NCBI RefSeq assembly: GCF_020740795.1
Contig: NC_067301.1
Location: 7,578,501 to 7,642,500, forward strand
Direction: 5' to 3'
DNA length: 64,000 nt
From: Apus apus
Lineage: Eukaryota > Chordata > Aves > Apodiformes > Apodidae
Under the pieces are notes generated by a model. It made no database searches. It saw only the letters and a program-made list of their open reading frames with translations, and had not been told where the DNA came from. The position numbers and the translations under genes are program-made. Below, piece by piece: positions 23,430 through 46,900 of this stretch. Position 1 is the first letter of the stretch, and each line of letters begins with the position of its first letter.

Positions 23430-24080
23430 AAAAAAAAGGGCTTTGCACCCCAAAAAAAGGGCTTTGCACCCCCTTTATCTTGCAAGGTAAGGGACTAGGT
23501 TCTGCCCCCCAAAAAAAGGGGTGTGCACCCCCTTGTTTTGCAAGGTAAGGGAATATGTTCTGCCCCCCAAAAAAGGGGTTTGCACCCCAAAAAAAGGGGT
23601 TTGCATCCCCTTGTTTTGGAAGTAAAGGGACTAGGTTCTGCACCCCCCCAAAAAGGGCTTTGCACCCCCTTTATCTTGCAAGGTAAAGGACTAGGTTCTG
23701 CCCCCCAAAACAGGGGTGTGCACCCCCTTGTTTTGCAAGGACTTGCACCAGGCACTGCCCGCCAAAAAAAAAAAGGGTTTTGCACCCCAGTATCTTCAAG
23801 GAAAGAGACTGGGTGGGGCCCCCCCAAAAGGGCTTTGCACCCCCCCTTATCTTGCAAGAAAAGGGACTAGGTTCTGCCCCCCAAAAAAGGGCTTTGCACC
23901 CCCACATCTTGCAAGGAAATTCACTGGGTCCTGGCCCCCCAGAAAAGGGCTTCTGCCCCCCAAAAAGGGCTTTGCACCCCCACCTCTGGCAAGGAAATTC
24001 ACTGGGTGCTGCTCCCAACAAAGGGCTTTACACTCCAACACCTTGCAAGGAAAAAGACCAGGTTCTGCCCCCCAAGCAGC
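23430..24080. repeat. Minisatellite, unit about 55-60 bp, about 10 copies, upstream of ATP13A2
   Basis: Each unit contains GGGCTTTGCACCCCC, then CTTGCAAGG, then GGGACTAGGTTCTGCCCCCC and an A run. Copies vary in length, and some half-units are duplicated (23436/23457 and 23577/23597). It lies 280-930 bases upstream of the ATP13A2 start codon. Confidence 0.9.
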
Positions 24081-24559
24081 CCGAGGGGCTGATCCTGCTC
24101 ACCAGGCTCAGCTGCAGCCCAAAACCAACTCCTACCCATCCTTTGCTCAAGGAAGCTCTGGGGTTTTTTCCTGGGGAGATAAACCCAGTATTTTGTCTGA
24201 ACGTGCCTGGTTTTTAAATAAAAACAGGCAAAATCCCCCAGTTTGTGTTAAAAAAACCTATGTTGACTAAAAAGGAAAGAACAGTGGGAGAGGAAGAGGG
24301 GGATCACAAAAGCTTTTCATTCAAACCCTTTAGGCTTAAGCAGGGAGACAAGATTATGGAGCACAGGGATGGAAGAGATCCAGAAATATCAGCGTGGTGG
24401 GACTGACACTGTGTCCCCTCTGTCTGACACCAGCAGTGGGAGCTTCCCCACCACAGGACTTGTGCTCATCCTTAAGCACAGCCCACTGGAGGCACAGGGA
24501 AAGAGGACAATTCAGTGACATGGAAGAGCAACCAAAGACACGTGGATTTCAAGTGTAAA

Positions 24560-24807
24560 ATCACAGAATCATGGAATGGTTTGGAAGGGACCATCTAGTT
24601 CCAACCCCCCTGCATGGGCAGGGACACCTCCCACCAGCCCAGGCTGCTCCAAGCCCCATCCAACCTGCCCTTCAACACTGCCAGGGATGGGGCAGCCACA
24701 GCTTCCCTGGGCAACCTGGGCCAGGCTCTCACCACCCTCACAGCAAAGAATTTCCTCCTCATGTCCAACCTCAACCTCCCCTCTTCCAGATTTAATCCAT
24801 TATCTGT
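24560..24807 (-). mobile_element. CR1 LINE 3' fragment
   Basis: Reversed CR1 3' end (AATGGTTTGGAAGGGACC), cut off at TTTAATCCATT, where it joins the displaced 24808-24945 segment. Confidence 0.85.
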
Positions 24808-24945
24808 GACACTGCCACAGGACAGTGGTTTTCCAGCCCCAAATCTACTTGGTGACAGGTGACAACCTGCCTGCTGTGAGGTGACTCCAGGAGACTTAGG
24901 GCTGTTCTCAGTGCAGGATCTAGATGCTTGATAATGATCATGTAG
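24808..24945 (-). repeat. Inverted copy of ATP13A2 intron 2 segment 16862-16996
   Basis: Reverse complement of the sequence immediately 5' of the CR1 at 16990, at roughly 90% or better identity by eye (shared blocks GACACTGCCACAGGACAGTG and TCAGTGCAGGATCTAGATGC). Only these two copies were seen in the window. Confidence 0.85.
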
Positions 24946-25010
24946 AATTTCCTCCTCATGTCCAACCTAAATCTCCCCTCTTCCAGCTTAAAACCATTCC
25001 CCATCTCACA
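24946..25010 (-). mobile_element. Second CR1 fragment flanking the displaced segment
   Basis: Contains AATTTCCTCCTCATGTCCAA and CTTCCAGCTTAAAACCATTC, an internal CR1 piece without a 3' end. Confidence 0.7.
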
Positions 25011-25571
25011 TCAGTTCTGAGCAATTAAAACCTTGACTCCAGGAAAAGAAAGAAGTATTTCTGCAAATGAACAAACATTAAGACAGCCACATCAGCTGAG
25101 CTTCCTGAGGCCCCCACAAGGTTCTCTCACTGCAGGATAGAGAAATGGAAAAAAATCAGGGTCATTTTTGGGGTGAGCTTTGCCAGAGCTGTATCTAACT
25201 TTTTAATCTTCATCTTTAACCCACTTTCATCCTGCTGTGCTGCCCCCTGGCACCACCCTGGTTACCACACCTTGTCTCAGAAGAAGCCTCGTGGCATTTC
25301 TAGAAGTTGGGACTTCCATCTAGACACATTTATTAAAAAGCAAAACAGAAAGCCTGCCCTTTCTCTCCACCCCCCTAAAACTGTCAACAGCTGCTTCAGG
25401 CAACAACCCCCCCCGAAACATCCCAAGTTTGAGAAATTGGGAGTTAAAATCCACCTGCACTAGAGAAAGCTTCAACCCCGTCCTCAAAAATCTCATCTAC
25501 TTCAGGACTTGGAATAAAAAGCACTCTCACTGCCACCAAGATTTTGCCACCTGCACCCTCTAAGCTCCACA

Positions 25572-25645
25572 TCACAGAATAGTTTTGGTTGGAAAACGCC
25601 TCTAAGATCAAGTCCATCCATTAATCCATGTCTCTCAAGTCCTCC
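25572..25645 (-). mobile_element. Degraded CR1 3' end
   Basis: CACAGAATAGTTTTGGTTGG followed by diverged CR1 sequence. It looks older than most copies here. Confidence 0.65.
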
Positions 25646-25975
25646 CTTTGCTCCTCACCAGAATCCCGAGGGATTTCAGAGCAAGATGAGATTCTTCCAG
25701 CACTCCCCATTCCCAGCCAGTTCCACCAAGTTCTTCCTGCTCATCACCAGTTTTTATCATTTCCAGGTCTCTTCCCACATGCTTTAAAGACATAGGATCA
25801 AAGTGACTCAGCAATTCCACCTCTGCCACTTCCAAATCCTCACCCCACAGCAGAGGGTGATCCCAGCTGCTCAGAACTTCAAAGCAGAGAGGTTTGGAAT
25901 TCTATGACAGAGGCAGAAACATCAGCTCAATATTGTTAATGAAATTAAAAAAACACTTATTTGTTCCTTACAGTA

Positions 25976-25981
25976 TTTATT
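25976..25981 (-). terminator. SDHB: Poly(A) signal of SDHB
   Basis: AATAAA on the minus strand, about 125 bases downstream of the SDHB stop codon, giving a short 3' UTR of about 145-155 bases. Confidence 0.75.
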
Positions 25982-26104
25982 GTACATGCAAACCTAGGGG
26001 AAAGCCACCAGACTTCCTGCTGGAACCTTCTCTTGCTCCATCAGGTATAAATTCCTGCCTGGTGAAGCATGTTTGTGGGGGACAATTCCAGTCAGGGAAC
26101 AGCA

Positions 26105-39848
<13,744 letters not shown>

Positions 39849-39856
<8 letters not shown>

Positions 39857-40060
39857 CTTGGCGCTGCGCAGTTCGGGGCCGGGCACGGGAAGGAAGCGCC
39901 GGGGCCGCGGGAGGCGGCGGGGCCGGGCGGCCGCCATTTTGTGTGTGGCGGGGCCGGGCGGCCGCCATTTTGTGTGTGGCGGGGCCTCCCCTGGCACCAG
40001 GCGGGGCCGGGGCGCCTGGATCGTCCCCCCCTTTTTTTTTGTGGTGGGGGAGACACCAGT
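39849..40060 (-). promoter_or_regulatory. SDHB: SDHB promoter with duplicated YY1-like sites
   Basis: CpG-rich and TATA-less. A 31-bp unit is repeated at 39916-39946 and 39947-39977, with a partial third copy to 39986. Each full unit holds GCCGCCATTTTG (39930-39941 and 39961-39972), and a third GCCGCCATCTTG (39849-39860) overlaps the start codon. YY1 is known to bind such motifs. ETS-like GGAAG motifs lie at 39888-39896. Confidence 0.7.
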
Positions 40061-40124
40061 GAGGACCCCCATTAATTCCCAGCCGGATTCTTTCTGCGAG
40101 GGAGCCACCCAGACCCTCCCCGCC

Positions 40125-40765
40125 TGTTAGAAATGAAATGTAGTGTTGTTTTCACATCCTAGTGTCAGAAAGCATATGGTTGGGTTTTGTTTTGTTTGTT
40201 TTTTAAATATATACCCTAGTGTTAGGGATATAATAGTTTGTTTAAGAGAAGTGGGATATCTGCACATTCCAATGACACCTGGGGTGGTTTGCAGTCCAAG
40301 AAGCTGAGGGACTGAACTGGGCTCCATCGGGGGATCCGAACATGGAGCAGGATTGATGGCCAAGATCAGACCCAGCGAAGCCCCTTCTGTCCTGCTCCCC
40401 GGGGCAGGATGGCACCGGGGGGTACAGATCATCTTGTTAATTGGGAAGGCAGCCAAGGGGGCAAGAAAGGTCAGAATTATACCTTAAAAGGTAAAAAGTG
40501 AACTGCTAGAATGGCATGTGTCAACAGGGGCAGGAAACTCACGGGATAATAAGAAGCTGAGAGGCTGGAAACCCTGAACTGCTCAGCCAGTGGGGAAACG
40601 GGAGGGAATTCTGCGTTGGGGAATAGGGAATATAAACCGTTATTCACCTGACTATGGGTGTGCCTACTTGTTTAGGGCACCCATTCTTGCAGGAGTGTAA
40701 ACAAACTGTGCTTGGCTGCAGGATCCGTTGGGGCCGGTTCCTTGGCGCCACAAACGTTTCTCACA
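40125..40765. mobile_element. Solo LTR of an endogenous retrovirus (fossil)
   Basis: A 641-bp block with TG...CA ends and short imperfect inverted termini (TGTTAGAAA at the left, reverse complement TGTGAGAAA at the right). It is flanked by CGCC on both sides (40121-40124 and 40766-40769), as expected of a 4-bp target-site duplication. No internal retroviral genes are present, so it is a lone LTR left by recombination. A TATA-like AATATAAACC near 40629 suggests the plus direction. Family is uncertain; the 4-bp duplication would favour a gammaretrovirus-like (class I) element. Confidence 0.7.
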
Positions 40766-40865
40766 CGCCTTCCCCGTTTTTGTCAGGGCAGCAGGGCAGG
40801 TGCTGAGAGCCGACCTGGTGCCCCTTAGCATTCCATTTCCCGCCGCGTTCCTCACAGCAAATTGA

Positions 40866-40871
40866 TTTATT
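40866..40871 (-). terminator. PADI2: Poly(A) signal of PADI2
   Basis: AATAAA on the minus strand only about 70 bases after the stop codon, so the 3' UTR is roughly 90-100 bases. The end of the solo LTR lies about 100 bases beyond. Confidence 0.7.
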
Positions 40872-40940
40872 AGCTGAATCGCAAGCAACACACGCTGAAA
40901 AAGCCACCAGGGGCGAGGGTGGAGGGGGAAGCAGGCCCCG

Positions 40941-43900
40941 CTATGGCGTTACGTGCCACCATTTGAAGGCGAAGGGACGTCGCTGCACGTTGGTGCCGCA
41001 GCGAACCTCCCCGAGCCTGCCGTGGTAGCAGGCAACGTCCTCCAGGAAACAGCAGCGCAGCCCCAGCGGCTCCAGGAGGGAGCGAGTCTGTCTTTCCAGG
41101 CAGCATTCCCCTCCCAGCAAGGGGCCGAAAGGTTTGGGGATACCCAGGTCCTTGGCCAGTACGATCATGGTGACCTGTGGGGTGACACAAGGGGTGCCCA
41201 GCGGCGTCGGGGTGGATGGAGCTGAAGGAAAACCCCCGGCTCCTCCGTCAGCCTCGCCCCAAAGTCAGTGGGGCATCGATGCCACTTCTTTGCAGACCTC
41301 CAAATCCAGCATTCCCCCCCCCCTTTTTATCATTTAAATGTACCCCACGCTTTGCAATTTCAGGGCTTTGAGAGGTTTTCACCTTAAAACTATGCGTCTG
41401 AGGGCCACAAAAGTGATCAGCCTCCTCAGGCTGAGGGAGTTGGGGTTGTTCAGCCTGGAGAGGAGAAGACTCCAGGGGGACTTTATAGCGACCTTCCCAT
41501 ACCTGCAAGGGGCCTATAAAATGGCTGGGGAAGAGCTGTTCACCAGGGCATGTGATGATAGGACAAGGGGTGATGGTTTTAAGCTAGAAAAGGGTAGATT
41601 TAGGTTGGACATGAGGCAAAAGTTCTTTAACATGAGGGTGGTGGGTCACTGGAACAGTGGCCTAGAGAGGTGGTGAGGCCCCATCTCTGGAGACATTCAA
41701 GGTCAGGCTGGACGGGGCTCTGAGCAATCTGGTCTAGTTGGAGATGTCCCTGCTTATTGTAGGGGGGTTGGACTAGATGATCTTTAGAAGTCCCTTCCAA
41801 CCCAAGGCATTCTATGGTTCAATGATTCTGTGATTCATTTTAACCCAATTGCAAGCAACTCAAAGCCACAAAGTTATGGTAGACCCAACCCTGGCTGGAG
41901 ATATTTTCATTTTGTGTGTGCAAATGTACACATTGAGCTTTTTTGGGACAACTCTGGGGACTTATCCTGGCTGAATAAGCTGGTTTTTGGGGAGGACCCA
42001 AGGAGTGGAAACCCCTCTCACCATGTTAGGGAAGTATGGCACAGCTTTTCCATGCTTGTCGAGCTTGAAGAGGGCTGGCAGGTCAATGATGTCCTTCTCT
42101 GTCAACCCCAGCTCCTTCTTGAGGATGTCCCTGTTCCAGTCGATGCAGCGCTGGAGGAGACAGAGAAGAGCAGGTCGAGGGGTGGACACAGTCCCCAGAA
42201 CCATCTCATTCAGAGCCAAAATGCAATACGTCCCCTTAAGGGTTTGCACCATCCTGGGGTGGTTATTTCAAGAAATATCAGTTATTGCCAGAACTATCAG
42301 TTAATACCTGGACATACTGGTTCTGCTGCACCAGGATGTCGTTGGAAAGGACCTTGTTAATGGTGACCCGTTTCGTGTCTGTCCCTGAGTACCCTGCAAA
42401 TGCAAACCCTGGTCAGAAGGAAGAGGTGCTAGCCAGGCTGAAGATGGGGTACAGAGATGGAAAAGCTCCCAAAATTCAGTTCCCAAAGTTCAGTAACAGG
42501 CTGGGAGAGTTGGGGTGTTGAGCCTGGAGAGGAGAAGGCTCCAGGGAGACCTTAGAGCACCTTCCAGTGCCTGAAGGGGCTCCAGGAAAGCTGGGGAGGG
42601 ACTTGGGACAAGGGCAGGGAGTGAGAGGACAAGGGGGAATGGATTGAAACTGGAAGAGCGGAGATTTAGGTTGCATGTTGGGAGGAAATTCTTTGCTGTG
42701 AGGGTGGTGAGACCCTGGCCCAGGTTTCCCAGAGAAGCTGTGGCTGCCCCATCCCTGGCAGTGTTGAAGGGCGGGTTGGATGGGGCTTGGAGCAACCTGG
42801 GCTGGTGGGAGGTGTCCCTGCCCATGCAGGGGGTTGGATCTAGATGATCTTTAAGGTCCCTTCCAACCCAAACCGTTCCATGATTCTGTGATTCTATGAA
42901 AACCCCAATTTCCTGAGCTCGGGGTGAAGGCTGGGGCAGTCCCAACTCTTACTTTATTGGAAAACTAAGTGGGAGGAAAACCTCTGCCTGTTGGAAACAG
43001 CATTGGAAAGGTCCCATCATCCACCCTCCTGCTCACAGAAGTAATCAGCTCCTAAATTTCTCCACTCAGCTCCATAAAGCTGCCACCTCTCCCCTTGTTC
43101 AGGGACAGACGGGACCCAGGCAGGTGGCAATGACCTCAGAGGGACCCACAGAGGTATGGAGACCTTTCCCCAAGCCCATTGTGGATGGGTGATGTTCAAA
43201 CCCACAATTAAAGGATGTCCAAACTGGCAACCAAGGAATCATTGGTGCTAATTGTGGGTGACACAAGAGCCCCCTGGTCGTCCCCAGTCCGTGCTGGAGC
43301 TCTGCTGGCATTTACAGAGGTGCTCCATCCCACCAAACAACCATCTCCTGTCCCTCCCATCCCACTTGCTTTCCCAAAATAGGGCTGGAGGAGGCTGGGT
43401 GTGGTGGGCAGGCATCCCATGTGTCCCATGGAGTGGGAATGTCCCCACATCCCCCCGAAACCCGCACGTCGATCAGGCGCTGCCGCCCTCGGGGCTGGCT
43501 GCTTGGCAGGGTGGCTCCAGCTGTCCCAGCTGACATCAGAGCTTGGCTGAAGCCACCCCTTTGTCCCCCCTTGCCTTTGAACATGGTGGCTTCACCCTGA
43601 CCCTCCTTCTGCTTCTCCCGAAAGAGTTTGTAGCACGCCACGGGGCTGGCCATCAGCATCCGAAATCCCTGGGGCAAGATGGGAAGGGAGAACAGTCACC
43701 AAAAGTGCTTCATCCAAAGCCTTAGGGGACCTTCTTTTGGCCAGGAACCTGAGCTTCAACTCTTTAACATTGAGCATTTTTGCTTTTAGGTGCCTTTTCA
43801 AATGCAGGACATACCTGAAGGAGGTGTGGTGATTTACACTGTTGGCAAACACCCTCCTAACTACCCCCGAGGGGTTAAACTGCTGCTGGGACAGGGAGGA

Positions 43901-46900
43901 AAACTGCAGCTGGGTCCAATCCTGCCCACCCCAGGTGGGGTATGTAAACCCCTGGGGAGGGGCTTGCTGGAGGTTTGGGTGAGCTGGGGTGGTGGGTGAG
44001 GAGTGTGGCTGCTGCCCAGGCTGGTATTGTTCTCTCTGGGTTGGTGTTGTAGTGCAGGAGGGAATAAATTAATCTAGTTTTCTGGCTTTCCCAGGGGAGG
44101 CTAAAATCAGGATGAAGCCAATGTCCTGGAGTGCTGGGAAATGTGGGTTTGTAGGGCCTGAGGTGTGTGCTGGCTTCCTTCCCACCAGCAGAAGGGGTCT
44201 CCTTGATGGAGGCTGCTTGCTGCAGTCCTGATGGTATGTCTTCAGGGGGCTTGGCACAGCCCTGGGAGGGGGGCAAAAGCCCTGAATGGAGGGTTTATGG
44301 GGGTGGGGAGGGGTGGGTGCATAAATATTCCTTTTCTGAACCATCCAGGTCCAGGCATGATTTCCCCAGGGAAAAGTCCTGTGTTGGAAGCAGTGAAAAC
44401 CATGGCAGAGGAAAGAGCTTCTGAAAACATGATGGAGATGCTGAGAAGATGTGAGCCCTGGGCATCCCATGTGAATGTTGTGCTTTGCATTTCTTGGCCA
44501 GCCCTTTGCAGGCACCTTTTTATCTTCTCCCTGTGCTTCTCATTAACTCTGCCAGTTCCTTTTTGTGTTCAGAGCCCTCATTTTGTGGGTGATGTGAGAA
44601 CCCTAGTTGGGACTGTCAAGGAATTGGGGGTTTTCCTTGCAGATGCTCTGGTGGGATTGGGAGCTCAGAAGAGAAACCATGAAAGGGTTTGGGGGTTACC
44701 TTTGTGTCAGAGGTGGGCACAAAAGTGACAAACTCGTTGACTTGACCCATGGACAGCCAGTCAGAGTAGAGCTCCACGGGAGCCTGGACTTGTTGGGCGT
44801 AGAGGAAGTCCCTCACCAACCTGGTCATCCTCCTCCCGCCGGATCTAGGGGTGAAATATCCCCAAGAGAGGGAATGAAAAGGAGTAAATATTTAGGCATC
44901 AATATGTAAATACATCTAAATTGCTCACAAGGTGGAGGAGAAAGAGAGGAAGGGGCAAATGTGAAGGGAAAGATTGGATGCACCTACTCCATAGGATACC
45001 AGCTGGTCAGGGAATGGTTAATTAATACCCTTAATGTGATTTTTTAAAAAAATGTTCTTGAGGTGCATTTGAAGTTCCTTTATTCCCAAACATCTGGGTT
45101 TCCCGTCTCTTACGTGGGGAAGCTGCTGCCAATGAGGATCCTTCCCAAGGGATACTCCTTCCCTGCCACGGTCACAGGTGGGCTGACCTCCAGGTTGCCG
45201 AAGGAGTCGAGGCTGGTGGTGGCTTCAAAGAGGGGCTCTCTGCTCACATAGCCAAAATCTGGGCCCTGGGGAAAGAGAAAATGAATTGCTGGGAAGAGTC
45301 TCCTCTGCTTCCAGGCTTTTGTTTTTATCTGTTCTGCTCGGCTCAGACCTGCTCCAGAGGATAAAAATATCAAGAATGAAGCCATGGATGGGAAGAGAGG
45401 CAAGAGGATCATAGAATCATAGAATGGTTGAGGTTGGAAGGGACCTTAAAGATCATCAGGATCCAACCTGCCTGCTATGAGCAGGGACACCTCCCACCAG
45501 ACCAGATTGCACAAGCCTCATCCAACCTGGCCTTCAACACCTGCAGGGAGGGGGAGAAAGGTCTCCCTGGGATTATCTGGGCTCCATAATTCTAAAATCA
45601 TGGGGGTTGGGAGGGACCTCTGAAGATCATGAAGTCCAAGCTCCCTGCTGCAGCTGGAACACGTGGGAAGAGCAAGGGGCAGAGCTGGGGAGAGATCTTC
45701 TCTGTTAACCTGCAGCCAGTGCTGAAGTGTCCTCATTAAGCTAATTAAGTGCTGAGGTGGACCCGGAGCTGAGATTCTGAAGGGCTTTTCCCAAGTGGGA
45801 TGGACATTAGCCCTTGAGGGTAAATCCACCCCATAAGAGCCACCCAAAGGACTTCACTCAAATCCTATTTAAGCCCTGTTTTTTGGGGCTTGATATATAT
45901 CTGGGATTTCAGGAGTTGTCCATGCAGGGGTCATAAACCCCTGGCTGTGATGTGCCAGGGGCAGATGGCTGATGTTAAAAATGGGGCAAAAATGGAAGTG
46001 GTGGAACAAAAATCCTGTCTTGAACCTGTCCTTGCTCTCTGGTTCAAGTCAATGTGGGCTTGGAGCTCCCAGCAGCCCTGGGATAAGATCAGGTATCTGT
46101 TGGGTTGGCATTAAATCCCAATCACTTACTAGTGTTTCCTTAGGGATAAACCACGTGTACAGGTCAGTAACGATGAGCAGGGCGACCTGAGGGTGCAAGG
46201 TTATGACCTAGAAGTTGCTCTTCTTTTTGAACTGAGGGTGTTGGGAGAAGCTGGGGTAGGGAAAGAGGAGCAGGGCTGCCTTTCCCTGAGGATCCCTGGG
46301 CATTTTTGGGGTGGATGGTTGTGGGTTATATCCTTTCTCCGGGTGCTGCGGGAGGGACTGAGCAGGAAACACCTGCTCTCTGCTTGTTGCCGTTTAATAA
46401 ACCAGAGAGCTGGTGTGGTTTCAACTGTCAAGGCCCTGGTTTATCCCAGGTTTGAGGGTCACATCCAAGTCCTATCAGTTCCAGATTGATTTTTGAGGGG
46501 CTAATTCCCTCTCGTCTCCTTTTTCCTTGGCGCGGGGTCCCAGGGACTTAGGGCTTGGCTGGGGCCAAGAAGAGGACCCATGCATGTTGCTTTTGGCTAA
46601 ATATTCCTAACTGGAAAATGAGATTGGAAAGATAGGTGTGGGGATTAGGGGAAGCTCGAGAGCAGAAATTGGAGTAGAACATGGTTTGCAGCTCCAAAGG
46701 CTGAAATTGCTTCCCTAAATATGAAGGAAAGCAATTCCTAAAGAGGGCAGATCCGAGCGCTCAGCCTGGCTTGTTTGCGCCGGGACGGATCAGCACGTTA
46801 TTCCCACCCTGCCTGCTGAATCCAGGACTGTGTGTACTCATTTCAGGCATGAGAAAGATGGATTTCAACACTTTTGAAAGCACTTAACCTTCCCCAACAT

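Larger units (their letters stand above)
24081..25970. other. Intergenic spacer between ATP13A2 and SDHB
   Basis: No coding exon recognised. It holds CR1 pieces at 24560-24807, 24946-25010 and 25572-25645, and an inverted copy (24808-24945) of sequence from ATP13A2 intron 2. The rest is ordinary unique-looking sequence. Confidence 0.7.

Noticed and set aside
23152-24270. Frames repeating GCKALF/FFWGAE-type text upstream of ATP13A2
   Set aside because: A by-product of the 55-60-bp minisatellite; no start, splice or family support.
40125-40765. The SDHB-PADI2 spacer read as an unknown gene or conserved promoter
   Set aside because: Terminal TG...CA, inverted ends and flanking CGCC make a solo LTR the simpler reading.
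43569-43574. PADI2 exon 13 extended to the next GT (adding KGGQRG-type residues)
   Set aside because: It would break the length match with human PADI2 between MFKG and the TINK motif; the GC donor fits better, though RNA evidence would decide.
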